From contig OX467085.1 of the NCBI GenBank assembly GCA_950106755.1, forward strand, positions 1,736,001 to 1,800,000: DNA of 64,000 bases, written 5' to 3'. Source of the DNA: Climacium dendroides (Eukaryota > Streptophyta > Bryopsida > Hypnales > Climaciaceae). Positions 24,067 to 38,053 of this stretch are shown piece after piece. The notes under the pieces are model-generated. The model did not search any database. It saw only the letters and a list, made by a program, of their open reading frames with translations, and was not told the origin of the DNA. How positions within the stretch are numbered: position 1 is the first letter of the stretch; every line of letters starts with the position of its first letter. The position numbers and the translations under genes are program-made.

Positions 24067-26978
24067 ATGTCTGAAATTATAACACAGAAGTTGCAAATCG
24101 TCGAAATAGTTAGGATTCATGGAAAAATGAAGTTTAAGAGAACCCTATTGCTTCCCCTACTTTTTCAATCGAAATGGGTGTTAAAAATAATCAGACTCTA
24201 AAAATCATGCTGTATTTAATAGAAACCAAACCAATAAATTATAGACTTTTGACGTGGAAGCATGACCGAAATTATAACACACAAGTTGCAAATCGTCGAA
24301 GTAGTTAGGATTCATGGAAAAATGAAGTTTAAGAGAACCCTATTGCTTCCCCACACTTTTTCAATCGAAATGGGTGTTAAAAAAATTAGACTCTAAAAAT
24401 CATGTCGTATTTAATAGAAACCAAACCAATAAATTATAGGCTTTTGACGTGGAAGCATGTCCGAAATCATAACACACAAGTTGCAAATCTTCGAAATAGT
24501 TAGGATTCATGGAAAAATGAAGTTTAAGAGAACCCTATTGCTTCCCCTACTTTTTCAATCGAAATGGGTGTTGAAGAATGAGACTCTAAAAATCATGTTG
24601 TATTTAATAGATACCAAACCAATAAATTATAGGCTTTTGACGTGGAAGCATGTCCGAAATTATAACACAGAAGTTGCAAATCGTCGAAATAGTTAGGATT
24701 CATGGAAAAATGAAGTTTAAGAGAACCCTATTGCTTCCCCTACTTTTTCAATCGAAATGGGTGTTAAAAATAATCAGACTCTAAAAATCATGCTGTATTT
24801 AATAGAAACCAAACCAATAAATTATAGACTTTTGACGTGGAAGCATGACCGAAATTATAACACACAAGTTGCAAATCGTCGAAGTAGTTAGGATTCATGG
24901 AAAAATGAAGTTTAAGAGAACCCTATTGCTTCCCCACACTTTTTCAATCGAAATGGGTGTTAAAAAAATCAGACTCTAAAAATCATGTCGTATTTAATAG
25001 AAACCAAACCAATAAATTATAGGCTTTTGACGTGGAAGCATGTCCGAAATCATAACACACAAGTTGCAAATCGTCGAAATAGTTAGGATTCATGGAAAAA
25101 TGAAGTTTAACAAAACCCTATTGCTTCCCCACACTTTTTCAATTGAAATGGGTGTTGAAGAATTAGACTCTAAAAATCATGTTGTATTCAATAGGAACCA
25201 AACCAATAAATTATAGGCTTTTGACGTGGAAGCATGTCCGAAATCATAACACACAAGTTGCAAATCTTCGAAATAGTTAGGATTCATGGAAAAATGAAGT
25301 TTAAGAGAACCCTATTGCTTCCCCACACTTTTTCAATCGAAATGGGTGTTAAAAAAATCAGACTCTAAAAATCATGCTGTATTTAATAGAAACCAAACCA
25401 ATAAATTATAGACTTTTGACGTGGAAGCATGTCAGAAATCATAACACACAAGTTGCAAATCGTCGAAATAGTTAGGATTCATGGAAAAATGAAGTTTAAG
25501 AGAACCCTATTGCTTCCCCACACTTTTTCAATTGAAATGGGTGTTGAAGAATAAGACTCTAAAAATCATGTTGTATTCAATAGAAACCAAACCAATAAAT
25601 TATAGGTTTTTGACGTGGAAGCATGTCCGAAATCATAACACACAAGTTGCAAATCGTCGAAATAGTTAGGATTCATGGAAAAATGAAGTTTAACAAAACC
25701 CTATTGCTTCCCCACACTTTTTCAATTGAAATGGGTGTTGAAGAATTAGACTCTAAAAATCATGTTGTATTCAATAGGAACCAAACCAATAAATTATAGG
25801 TTTTTGACGTGGAAGCATGTCCGAAATCATAACACACAAGTTGCAAATCTTCGAAATAGTTAGGATTCATGGAAAAATGAAGTTTAAGAGAACCCTATTG
25901 CTTCCCCTACTTTTTCAATCGAAATGGGTGTTGAAGAATGAGACTCTAAAAATCATGTTGTATTTAATAGATACCAAACCAATAAATTATAGGCTTTTGA
26001 CGTGGAAGCATGTCCGAAATGATAACACACAAGTTGCAAATCTTCGAAATAGTTAGGATTCATGGAAAAATGAAGTTTAAGAGAACCCTATTGCTTCCCC
26101 ACACTTTTTCAATTGAAATGGTTGTTGAAGAATAAGACTCTAAAAATCATGTTGTATTCAATAGAAACCAAACCAATAAATTATAGGTTTTTGACGTGGA
26201 AGCATGTCCGAAATCATAACACACAAGTTGCAAATCGTCGAAATAGTTAGGATTCATGGAAAAATGAAGTTTAACAAACCCCTATTGCTTCCCCACACTT
26301 TTTCAATTGAAATGGGTGTTGAAGAATTAGACTCTAAAAATCATGTTGTATTCAATAGGAACCAAACCAATAAATTATAGGTTTTTGACGTGGAAGCATG
26401 TCCAAAATCATAACACACAAGTTGCAAATCTTCGAAATAGTTAGGATTCATGGAAAAATGAAGTTTAAGAGAACCCTATTGCTTCCCCTACTTTTTCAAT
26501 CGAAATGGGTGTTGAAGAATGAGACTCTAAAAATCATGTTGTATTTAATAGATACCAAACCAATAAATTATAGGCTTTTGACGTGGAAGCATGTCCGAAA
26601 TTATAACACACAAGTTGCAAATCCTCGAAATAGTTAGGATTCATGGAAAAATGAAGTTTAAGAGAACCCTATTGCTTCCCCACACTTTTTCAATCGAAAT
26701 GGGTGTTAAAAAAATCAGACTCTAAAAATCATGTCGTATTTAATAGAAACCAAACCAATAAATTATAGGCTTTTGACGTGGAAGCATGTCCGAAATCATA
26801 ACACACAAGTTGCAAATCGTCGAAATAGTTAGGATTCATGGAAAAATGAAGTTTAAGAGAACCCTATTGCTTCCCCTACTTTTTCAATCGAAATGGGTGT
26901 TGAAGAATGAGACTCTAAAAATCATGTTGTATTTAATAGATACCAAACCAATAAATTATAGGCTTTTGACGTGGAAGC
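24067..26978. repeat. Zone II HOR unit 1, 15-mer (2,912 bp)
   Basis: Order A' B Cc A' B C B C C Cc C C Cc B Cc. Relative to the 12-mer that follows, it has three extra monomers at the front: A' B Cc, a near-copy of the next A' B C with GCATGACCG and TCGAAGTAG repeated. It carries GAAATGATAAC at 26017 and TTTAACAAACCCC near 26275. Confidence 0.9.
24457..24649 (+). repeat. Representative monomer, type Cc (193 bp)
   Basis: A type C monomer that also carries the one-base-shorter CCCCTACTTTTT in place of CCCCACACTTTTT at offsets 87-100. It keeps CAATCG rather than the CAATTG usual in C. At 193 bp (remainder 1 modulo 3) it gives 66-79-residue chance open frames in Zone II. It recurs at fixed HOR positions, for example 26591, 28920 and 31640 minus one monomer. 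Confidence 0.93.
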
Positions 26979-29307
26979 ATGTCTGAAATTATAACACAGA
27001 AGTTGCAAATCGTCGAAATAGTTAGGATTCATGGAAAAATGAAGTTTAAGAGAACCCTATTGCTTCCCCTACTTTTTCAATCGAAATGGGTGTTAAAAAT
27101 AATCAGACTCTAAAAATCATGCTGTATTTAATAGAAACCAAACCAATAAATTATAGACTTTTGACGTGGAAGCATGACCGAAATTATAACACACAAGTTG
27201 CAAATCGTCGAAGTAGTTAGGATTCATGGAAAAATGAAGTTTAAGAGAACCCTATTGCTTCCCCACACTTTTTCAATCGAAATGGGTGTTAAAAAAATCA
27301 GACTCTAAAAATCATGTCGTATTTAATAGAAACCAAACCAATAAATTATAGGCTTTTGACGTGGAAGCATGTCCGAAATTATAACACACAAGTTGCAAAT
27401 CGTCGAAATAGTTAGGATTCATGGAAAAATGAAGTTTAACAAAACCCTATTGCTTCCCCACACTTTTTCAATTGAAATGGGTGTTGAAGAATTAGACTCT
27501 AAAAATCATGTTGTATTCAATAGGAACCAAACCAATAAATTATAGACTTTTGACGTGGAAGCATGTCCGAAATCATAACACACAAGTTGCAAATCTTCGA
27601 AATAGTTAGGATTCATGGAAAAATGAAGTTTAAGAGAACCCTATTGCTTCCCCACACTTTTTCAATCGAAATGGGTGTTAAAAAAATCAGACTCTAAAAA
27701 TCATGCTGTATTTAATAGAAACCAAACCAATAAATTATAGACTTTTGACGTGGAAGCATGTCAGAAATCATAACACACAAGTTGCAAATCGTCGAAATAG
27801 TTAGGATTCATGGAAAAATGAAGTTTAAGAGAACCCTATTGCTTCCCCACACTTTTTCAATTGAAATGGGTGTTGAAGAATAAGACTCTAAAAATCATGT
27901 TGTATTCAATAGAAACCAAACCAATAAATTATAGGTTTTTGACGTGGAAGCATGTCCGAAATCATAACACACAAGTTGCAAATCGTCGAAATAGTTAGGA
28001 TTCATGGAAAAATGAAGTTTAACAAAACCCTATTGCTTCCCCACACTTTTTCAATTGAAATGGGTGTTGAAGAATTAGACTCTAAAAATCATGTTGTATT
28101 CAATAGGAACCAAACCAATAAATTATAGGTTTTTGACGTGGAAGCATGTCCGAAATCATAACACACAAGTTGCAAATCTTCGAAATAGTTAGGATTCATG
28201 GAAAAATGAAGTTTAAGAGAACCCTATTGCTTCCCCTACTTTTTCAATCGAAATGGGTGTTGAAGAATGAGACTCTAAAAATCATGTTGTATTTAATAGA
28301 TACCAAACCAATAAATTATAGGCTTTTGACGTGGAAGCATGTCCGAAATTATAACACACAAGTTGCAAATCTTCGAAATAGTTAGGATTCATGGAAAAAT
28401 GAAGTTTAAGAGAACCCTATTGCTTCCCCACACTTTTTCAATTGAAATGGTTGTTGAAGAATAAGACTCTAAAAATCATGTTGTATTCAATAGAAACCAA
28501 ACCAATAAATTATAGGTTTTTGACGTGGAAGCATGTCCGAAATCATAACACACAAGTTGCAAATCGTCGAAATAGTTAGGATTCATGGAAAAATGAAGTT
28601 TAACAAAACCCTATTGCTTCCCCACACTTTTTCAATTGAAATGGGTGTTGAAGAATTAGACTCTAAAAATCATGTTGTATTCAATAGGAACCAAACCAAT
28701 AAATTATAGGTTTTTGACGTGGAAGCATGTCCAAAATCATAACACACAAGTTGCAAATCTTCGAAATAGTTAGGATTCATGGAAAAATGAAGTTTAAGAG
28801 AACCCTATTGCTTCCCCTACTTTTTCAATCGAAATGGGTGTTGAAGAATGAGACTCTAAAAATCATGTTGTATTTAATAGATACCAAACCAATAAATTAT
28901 AGGCTTTTGACGTGGAAGCATGTCCGAAATTATAACACACAAGTTGCAAATCCTCGAAATAGTTAGGATTCATGGAAAAATGAAGTTTAAGAGAACCCTA
29001 TTGCTTCCCCACACTTTTTCAATCGAAATGGGTGTTAAAAAAATCAGACTCTAAAAATCATGTCGTATTTAATAGAAACCAAACCAATAAATTATAGGCT
29101 TTTGACGTGGAAGCATGTCCGAAATCATAACACACAAGTTGCAAATCGTCGAAATAGTTAGGATTCATGGAAAAATGAAGTTTAAGAGAACCCTATTGCT
29201 TCCCCTACTTTTTCAATCGAAATGGGTGTTGAAGAATGAGACTCTAAAAATCATGTTGTATTTAATAGATACCAAACCAATAAATTATAGGCTTTTGACG
29301 TGGAAGC
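26979..29307. repeat. Zone II HOR unit 2, 12-mer (2,329 bp)
   Basis: Order A' B C B C C Cc C C Cc B Cc (195, 195, 194, 195, 194, 194, 193, 194, 194, 193, 195, 193). It has GAAATTATAAC at 28346 and TTTAACAAAACCC near 28600, unlike unit 1. Confidence 0.92.
27442..27449 (+). other. AAACCCTA (telo-box-like) octamer in the AACAAAACCC monomer variant
   Basis: Most monomers hold GAACCCTATTG, which includes AACCCTA, one permuted unit of the plant telomere repeat complement. The AACAAAACCC variant of Zones II-IV extends this to AAACCCTA, the octamer known as a telo-box in plant promoters. It is single-copy per monomer and never tandem, so it is not telomere. Coincidence is the default explanation. 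Confidence 0.3.
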
Positions 29308-32027
29308 ATGTCTGAAATTATAACACAGAAGTTGCAAATCGTCGAAATAGTTAGGATTCATGGAAAAATGAAGTTTAAGAGAACCCTATTGCTTCCCCTA
29401 CTTTTTCAATCGAAATGGGTGTTAAAAATAATCAGACTCTAAAAATCATGCTGTATTTAATAGAAACCAAACCAATAAATTATAGACTTTTGACGTGGAA
29501 GCATGACCGAAATTATAACACACAAGTTGCAAATCGTCGAAGTAGTTAGGATTCATGGAAAAATGAAGTTTAAGAGAACCCTATTGCTTCCCCACACTTT
29601 TTCAATCGAAATGGGTGTTAAAAAAATCAGACTCTAAAAATCATGTCGTATTTAATAGAAACCAAACCAATAAATTATAGGCTTTTGACGTGGAAGCATG
29701 TCCGAAATTATAACACACAAGTTGCAAATCGTCGAAATAGTTAGGATTCATGGAAAAATGAAGTTTAACAAAACCCTATTGCTTCCCCACACTTTTTCAA
29801 TTGAAATGGGTGTTGAAGAATTAGACTCTAAAAATCATGTTGTATTCAATAGGAACCAAACCAATAAATTATAGACTTTTGACGTGGAAGCATGTCCGAA
29901 ATCATAACACACAAGTTGCAAATCTTCGAAATAGTTAGGATTCATGGAAAAATGAAGTTTAAGAGAACCCTATTGCTTCCCCACACTTTTTCAATCGAAA
30001 TGGGTGTTAAAAAAATTAGACTCTAAAAATCATGTCGTATTTAATAGAAACCAAACCAATAAATTATAGGCTTTTGACGTGGAAGCATGTCCGAAATCAT
30101 AACACACAAGTTGCAAATCTTCGAAATAGTTAGGATTCATGGAAAAATGAAGTTTAAGAGAACCCTATTGCTTCCCCACACTTTTTCAATCGAAATGGGT
30201 GTTAAAAAAATCAGACTCTAAAAATCATGCTGTATTTAATAGAAACCAAACCAATAAATTATAGACTTTTGACGTGGAAGCATGTCAGAAATCATAACAC
30301 ACAAGTTGCAAATCTTCGAAATAGTTAGGATTCATGGAAAAATGAAGTTTAAGAGAACCCTATTGCTTCCCCACACTTTTTCAATCGAAATGGGTGTTAA
30401 AAAAATTAGACTCTAAAAATCATGTCGTATTTAATAGAAACCAAACCAATAAATTATAGGCTTTTGACGTGGAAGCATGTCCGAAATCATAACACACAAG
30501 TTGCAAATCTTCGAAATAGTTAGGATTCATGGAAAAATGAAGTTTAAGAGAACCCTATTGCTTCCCCACACTTTTTCAATCGAAATGGGTGTTAAAAAAA
30601 TCAGACTCTAAAAATCATGCTGTATTTAATAGAAACCAAACCAATAAATTATAGACTTTTGACGTGGAAGCATGTCAGAAATCATAACACACAAGTTGCA
30701 AATCGTCGAAATAGTTAGGATTCATGGAAAAATGAAGTTTAACAAAACCCTATTGCTTCCCCACACTTTTTCAATTGAAATGGGTGTTGAAGAATTAGAC
30801 TCTAAAAATCATGTTGTATTCAATAGGAACCAAACCAATAAATTATAGGTTTTTGACGTGGAAGCATGTCCGAAATCATAACACACAAGTTGCAAATCTT
30901 CGAAATAGTTAGGATTCATGGAAAAATGAAGTTTAAGAGAACCCTATTGCTTCCCCTACTTTTTCAATCGAAATGGGTGTTGAAGAATGAGACTCTAAAA
31001 ATCATGTTGTATTTAATAGATACCAAACCAATAAATTATAGGCTTTTGACGTGGAAGCATGTCCGAAATGATAACACACAAGTTGCAAATCTTCGAAATA
31101 GTTAGGATTCATGGAAAAATGAAGTTTAAGAGAACCCTATTGCTTCCCCACACTTTTTCAATTGAAATGGTTGTTGAAGAATAAGACTCTAAAAATCATG
31201 TTGTATTCAATAGAAACCAAACCAATAAATTATAGGTTTTTGACGTGGAAGCATGTCCGAAATCATAACACACAAGTTGCAAATCGTCGAAATAGTTAGG
31301 ATTCATGGAAAAATGAAGTTTAACAAAACCCTATTGCTTCCCCACACTTTTTCAATTGAAATGGGTGTTGAAGAATTAGACTCTAAAAATCATGTTGTAT
31401 TCAATAGGAACCAAACCAATAAATTATAGGTTTTTGACGTGGAAGCATGTCCAAAATCATAACACACAAGTTGCAAATCTTCGAAATAGTTAGGATTCAT
31501 GGAAAAATGAAGTTTAAGAGAACCCTATTGCTTCCCCTACTTTTTCAATCGAAATGGGTGTTGAAGAATGAGACTCTAAAAATCATGTTGTATTTAATAG
31601 ATACCAAACCAATAAATTATAGGCTTTTGACGTGGAAGCATGTCCGAAATTATAACACACAAGTTGCAAATCCTCGAAATAGTTAGGATTCATGGAAAAA
31701 TGAAGTTTAAGAGAACCCTATTGCTTCCCCACACTTTTTCAATCGAAATGGGTGTTAAAAAAATCAGACTCTAAAAATCATGTCGTATTTAATAGAAACC
31801 AAACCAATAAATTATAGGCTTTTGACGTGGAAGCATGTCCGAAATCATAACACACAAGTTGCAAATCGTCGAAATAGTTAGGATTCATGGAAAAATGAAG
31901 TTTAAGAGAACCCTATTGCTTCCCCTACTTTTTCAATCGAAATGGGTGTTGAAGAATGAGACTCTAAAAATCATGTTGTATTTAATAGATACCAAACCAA
32001 TAAATTATAGGCTTTTGACGTGGAAGC
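29308..32027. repeat. Zone II HOR unit 3, 14-mer (2,720 bp)
   Basis: Order A' B C B B B B C Cc C C Cc B Cc. The four successive B monomers (29892-30671) are a 390-bp dimer repeated twice, each with TTAGAC/TGTCG then TCAGAC/TGCTG and ATAGAC. It has GAAATGATAAC at 31066 but TTTAACAAAACCC near 31320. Confidence 0.92.
29892..30671. repeat. B-B dimer duplicated (2 x 390 bp)
   Basis: 29892-30281 and 30282-30671 carry the same pair of B haplotypes. The second and later copies begin with GCATGTCAGAAATC (C to A at offset 6). The same expansion appears at 32612-33391 in unit 4 but not in units 1 and 2. Confidence 0.88.
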
Positions 32028-34553
32028 ATGTCTGAAATTATAACACAGAAGTTGCAAATCGTCGAAATAGTTAGGATTCATGGAAAAATGAAGTTTAAGA
32101 GAACCCTATTGCTTCCCCTACTTTTTCAATCGAAATGGGTGTTAAAAATAATCAGACTCTAAAAATCATGCTGTATTTAATAGAAACCAAACCAATAAAT
32201 TATAGACTTTTGACGTGGAAGCATGACCGAAATTATAACACACAAGTTGCAAATCGTCGAAGTAGTTAGGATTCATGGAAAAATGAAGTTTAAGAGAACC
32301 CTATTGCTTCCCCACACTTTTTCAATCGAAATGGGTGTTAAAAAAATCAGACTCTAAAAATCATGTCGTATTTAATAGAAACCAAACCAATAAATTATAG
32401 GCTTTTGACGTGGAAGCATGTCCGAAATTATAACACACAAGTTGCAAATCGTCGAAATAGTTAGGATTCATGGAAAAATGAAGTTTAACAAAACCCTATT
32501 GCTTCCCCACACTTTTTCAATTGAAATGGGTGTTGAAGAATTAGACTCTAAAAATCATGTTGTATTCAATAGGAACCAAACCAATAAATTATAGACTTTT
32601 GACGTGGAAGCATGTCCGAAATCATAACACACAAGTTGCAAATCTTCGAAATAGTTAGGATTCATGGAAAAATGAAGTTTAAGAGAACCCTATTGCTTCC
32701 CCACACTTTTTCAATCGAAATGGGTGTTAAAAAAATTAGACTCTAAAAATCATGTCGTATTTAATAGAAACCAAACCAATAAATTATAGGCTTTTGACGT
32801 GGAAGCATGTCCGAAATCATAACACACAAGTTGCAAATCTTCGAAATAGTTAGGATTCATGGAAAAATGAAGTTTAAGAGAACCCTATTGCTTCCCCACA
32901 CTTTTTCAATCGAAATGGGTGTTAAAAAAATCAGACTCTAAAAATCATGCTGTATTTAATAGAAACCAAACCAATAAATTATAGACTTTTGACGTGGAAG
33001 CATGTCAGAAATCATAACACACAAGTTGCAAATCTTCGAAATAGTTAGGATTCATGGAAAAATGAAGTTTAAGAGAACCCTATTGCTTCCCCACACTTTT
33101 TCAATCGAAATGGGTGTTAAAAAAATTAGACTCTAAAAATCATGTCGTATTTAATAGAAACCAAACCAATAAATTATAGGCTTTTGACGTGGAAGCATGT
33201 CCGAAATCATAACACACAAGTTGCAAATCTTCGAAATAGTTAGGATTCATGGAAAAATGAAGTTTAAGAGAACCCTATTGCTTCCCCACACTTTTTCAAT
33301 CGAAATGGGTGTTAAAAAAATCAGACTCTAAAAATCATGCTGTATTTAATAGAAACCAAACCAATAAATTATAGACTTTTGACGTGGAAGCATGTCAGAA
33401 ATCATAACACACAAGTTGCAAATCGTCGAAATAGTTAGGATTCATGGAAAAATGAAGTTTAACAAAACCCTATTGCTTCCCCACACTTTTTCAATTGAAA
33501 TGGGTGTTGAAGAATTAGACTCTAAAAATCATGTTGTATTCAATAGGAACCAAACCAATAAATTATAGGTTTTTGACGTGGAAGCATGTCCGAAATCATA
33601 ACACACAAGTTGCAAATCTTCGAAATAGTTAGGATTCATGGAAAAATGAAGTTTAAGAGAACCCTATTGCTTCCCCTACTTTTTCAATCGAAATGGGTGT
33701 TGAAGAATGAGACTCTAAAAATCATGTTGTATTTAATAGATACCAAACCAATAAATTATAGGCTTTTGACGTGGAAGCATGTCCGAAATGATAACACACA
33801 AGTTGCAAATCTTCGAAATAGTTAGGATTCATGGAAAAATGAAGTTTAAGAGAACCCTATTGCTTCCCCACACTTTTTCAATTGAAATGGTTGTTGAAGA
33901 ATAAGACTCTAAAAATCATGTTGTATTCAATAGAAACCAAACCAATAAATTATAGGTTTTTGACGTGGAAGCATGTCCGAAATCATAACACACAAGTTGC
34001 AAATCGTCGAAATAGTTAGGATTCATGGAAAAATGAAGTTTAACAAACCCCTATTGCTTCCCCACACTTTTTCAATTGAAATGGGTGTTGAAGAATTAGA
34101 CTCTAAAAATCATGTTGTATTCAATAGGAACCAAACCAATAAATTATAGGTTTTTGACGTGGAAGCATGTCCAAAATCATAACACACAAGTTGCAAATCT
34201 TCGAAATAGTTAGGATTCATGGAAAAATGAAGTTTAAGAGAACCCTATTGCTTCCCCTACTTTTTCAATCGAAATGGGTGTTGAAGAATGAGACTCTAAA
34301 AATCATGTTGTATTTAATAGATACCAAACCAATAAATTATAGGCTTTTGACGTGGAAGCATGTCCGAAATTATAACACACAAGTTGCAAATCCTCGAAAT
34401 AGTTAGGATTCATGGAAAAATGAAGTTTAAGAGAACCCTATTGCTTCCCCACACTTTTTCAATCGAAATGGGTGTTGAAGAATGAGACTCTAAAAATCAT
34501 GTTGTATTTAATAGATACCAAACCAATAAATTATAGGCTTTTGACGTGGAAGC
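32028..34553. repeat. Zone II HOR unit 4, 13-mer (2,526 bp)
   Basis: Same as unit 3 up to its twelfth monomer, but the final B-Cc pair is replaced by one hybrid 194-bp monomer. It has both GAAATGATAAC (33786) and TTTAACAAACCCC (near 34045). Confidence 0.92.
34360..34553 (+). repeat. Hybrid monomer at an unequal-exchange point
   Basis: The left part has CCTCG and CCCCACAC like the B monomer at 31640-31834. The right part has GTTGAAGAATGAG and GATACC like the Cc monomer at 31835-32027. The switch lies between about 34452 and 34474. One monomer equivalent is lost, exactly as an in-register crossover between adjacent monomers would produce. Confidence 0.85.
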
Positions 34554-36303
34554 ATGTCTGAAATTATAACACAGAAGTTGCAAATCGTCGAAATAGTTAG
34601 GATTCATGGAAAAATGAAGTTTAAGAGAACCCTATTGCTTCCCCTACTTTTTCAATCGAAATGGGTGTTAAAAATAATCAGACTCTAAAAATCATGCTGT
34701 ATTTAATAGAAACCAAACCAATAAATTATAGACTTTTGACGTGGAAGCATGACCGAAATTATAACACACAAGTTGCAAATCGTCGAAGTAGTTAGGATTC
34801 ATGGAAAAATGAAGTTTAAGAGAACCCTATTGCTTCCCCACACTTTTTCAATCGAAATGGGTGTTAAAAAAATCAGACTCTAAAAATCATGTCGTATTTA
34901 ATAGAAACCAAACCAATAAATTATAGGCTTTTGACGTGGAAGCATGTCCGAAATTATAACACACAAGTTGCAAATCGTCGAAATAGTTAGGATTCATGGA
35001 AAAATGAAGTTTAACAAAACCCTATTGCTTCCCCACACTTTTTCAATTGAAATGGGTGTTGAAGAATAAGACTCTAAAAATCATGTTGTATTCAATAGGA
35101 ACCAAACCAATAAATTATAGACTTTTGACGTGGAAGCATGTCCGAAATCATAACACACAAGTTGCAAATCTTCGAAATAGTTAGGATTCATGGAAAAATG
35201 AAGTTTAAGAGAACCCTATTGCTTCCCCACACTTTTTCAATCGAAATGGGTGTTAAAAAAATTAGACTCTAAAAATCATGTCGTATTTAATAGAAACCAA
35301 ACCAATAAATTATAGGCTTTTGACGTGGAAGCATGTCCGAAATCATAACACACAAGTTGCAAATCTTCGAAATAGTTAGGATTCATGGAAAAATGAAGTT
35401 TAAGAGAACCCTATTGCTTCCCCACACTTTTTCAATCGAAATGGGTGTTAAAAAAATCAGACTCTAAAAATCATGCTGTATTTAATAGAAACCAAACCAA
35501 TAAATTATAGACTTTTGACGTGGAAGCATGTCAGAAATCATAACACACAAGTTGCAAATCTTCGAAATAGTTAGGATTCATGGAAAAATGAAGTTTAAGA
35601 GAACCCTATTGCTTCCCCACACTTTTTCAATTGAAATGGGTGTTGAAGAATAAGACTCTAAAAATCATGTTGTATTCAATAGAAACCAAACCAATAAATT
35701 ATAGGTTTTTGACGTGGAAGCATGTCCGAAATCATAACACACAAGTTGCAAATCTTCGAAATAGTTAGGATTCATGGAAAAATGAAGTTTAAGAGAACCC
35801 TATTGCTTCCCCACACTTTTTCAATTGAAATGGGTGTTGAAGAATAAGACTCTAAAAATCATGTTGTATTCAATAGATACCAAACCAATAAATTATAGGC
35901 TTTTGACGTGGAAGCATGTCCGAAATTATAACACACAAGTTGCAAATCCTCGAAATAGTTAGGATTCATGGAAAAATGAAGTTTAAGAGAACCCTATTGC
36001 TTCCCCACACTTTTTCAATCGAAATGGGTGTTAAAAAAATCAGACTCTAAAAATCATGTCGTATTTAATAGAAACCAAACCAATAAATTATAGGCTTTTG
36101 ACGTGGAAGCATGTCCGAAATCATAACACACAAGTTGCAAATCGTCGAAATAGTTAGGATTCATGGAAAAATGAAGTTTAAGAGAACCCTATTGCTTCCC
36201 CTACTTTTTCAATCGAAATGGGTGTTGAAGAATGAGACTCTAAAAATCATGTTGTATTTAATAGATACCAAACCAATAAATTATAGGCTTTTGACGTGGA
36301 AGC
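34554..36303. repeat. 9-mer HOR unit, 1,750 bp, copy 1
   Basis: Order A' B C B B C C B Cc. It differs from later copies in GAATAAGAC instead of GAATTAGAC near 35070, and in a seventh monomer with CAATTG, GAATAAGAC and TTCAATAGATACC where copies 2 and 3 have CAATCG, GAATGAGAC and TTTAATAGATACC. Confidence 0.92.
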
Positions 36304-38053
36304 ATGTCTGAAATTATAACACAGAAGTTGCAAATCGTCGAAATAGTTAGGATTCATGGAAAAATGAAGTTTAAGAGAACCCTATTGCTTCCCCTACTTT
36401 TTCAATCGAAATGGGTGTTAAAAATAATCAGACTCTAAAAATCATGCTGTATTTAATAGAAACCAAACCAATAAATTATAGACTTTTGACGTGGAAGCAT
36501 GACCGAAATTATAACACACAAGTTGCAAATCGTCGAAGTAGTTAGGATTCATGGAAAAATGAAGTTTAAGAGAACCCTATTGCTTCCCCACACTTTTTCA
36601 ATCGAAATGGGTGTTAAAAAAATCAGACTCTAAAAATCATGTCGTATTTAATAGAAACCAAACCAATAAATTATAGGCTTTTGACGTGGAAGCATGTCCG
36701 AAATTATAACACACAAGTTGCAAATCGTCGAAATAGTTAGGATTCATGGAAAAATGAAGTTTAACAAAACCCTATTGCTTCCCCACACTTTTTCAATTGA
36801 AATGGGTGTTGAAGAATTAGACTCTAAAAATCATGTTGTATTCAATAGGAACCAAACCAATAAATTATAGACTTTTGACGTGGAAGCATGTCCGAAATCA
36901 TAACACACAAGTTGCAAATCTTCGAAATAGTTAGGATTCATGGAAAAATGAAGTTTAAGAGAACCCTATTGCTTCCCCACACTTTTTCAATCGAAATGGG
37001 TGTTAAAAAAATTAGACTCTAAAAATCATGTCGTATTTAATAGAAACCAAACCAATAAATTATAGGCTTTTGACGTGGAAGCATGTCCGAAATCATAACA
37101 CACAAGTTGCAAATCTTCGAAATAGTTAGGATTCATGGAAAAATGAAGTTTAAGAGAACCCTATTGCTTCCCCACACTTTTTCAATCGAAATGGGTGTTA
37201 AAAAAATCAGACTCTAAAAATCATGCTGTATTTAATAGAAACCAAACCAATAAATTATAGACTTTTGACGTGGAAGCATGTCAGAAATCATAACACACAA
37301 GTTGCAAATCTTCGAAATAGTTAGGATTCATGGAAAAATGAAGTTTAAGAGAACCCTATTGCTTCCCCACACTTTTTCAATTGAAATGGGTGTTGAAGAA
37401 TAAGACTCTAAAAATCATGTTGTATTCAATAGAAACCAAACCAATAAATTATAGGTTTTTGACGTGGAAGCATGTCCGAAATCATAACACACAAGTTGCA
37501 AATCTTCGAAATAGTTAGGATTCATGGAAAAATGAAGTTTAAGAGAACCCTATTGCTTCCCCACACTTTTTCAATCGAAATGGGTGTTGAAGAATGAGAC
37601 TCTAAAAATCATGTTGTATTTAATAGATACCAAACCAATAAATTATAGGCTTTTGACGTGGAAGCATGTCCGAAATTATAACACACAAGTTGCAAATCCT
37701 CGAAATAGTTAGGATTCATGGAAAAATGAAGTTTAAGAGAACCCTATTGCTTCCCCACACTTTTTCAATCGAAATGGGTGTTAAAAAAATCAGACTCTAA
37801 AAATCATGTCGTATTTAATAGAAACCAAACCAATAAATTATAGGCTTTTGACGTGGAAGCATGTCCGAAATCATAACACACAAGTTGCAAATCGTCGAAA
37901 TAGTTAGGATTCATGGAAAAATGAAGTTTAAGAGAACCCTATTGCTTCCCCTACTTTTTCAATCGAAATGGGTGTTGAAGAATGAGACTCTAAAAATCAT
38001 GTTGTATTTAATAGATACCAAACCAATAAATTATAGGCTTTTGACGTGGAAGC
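36304..38053. repeat. 9-mer HOR unit, 1,750 bp, copy 2
   Basis: Lengths 195, 195, 194, 195, 195, 194, 194, 195, 193. It begins at the diagnostic GCATGTCTGAAATTATAAC monomer and includes GCATGACCG with TCGAAGTAG in the second monomer. It looks near identical to the next copy. Confidence 0.94.
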
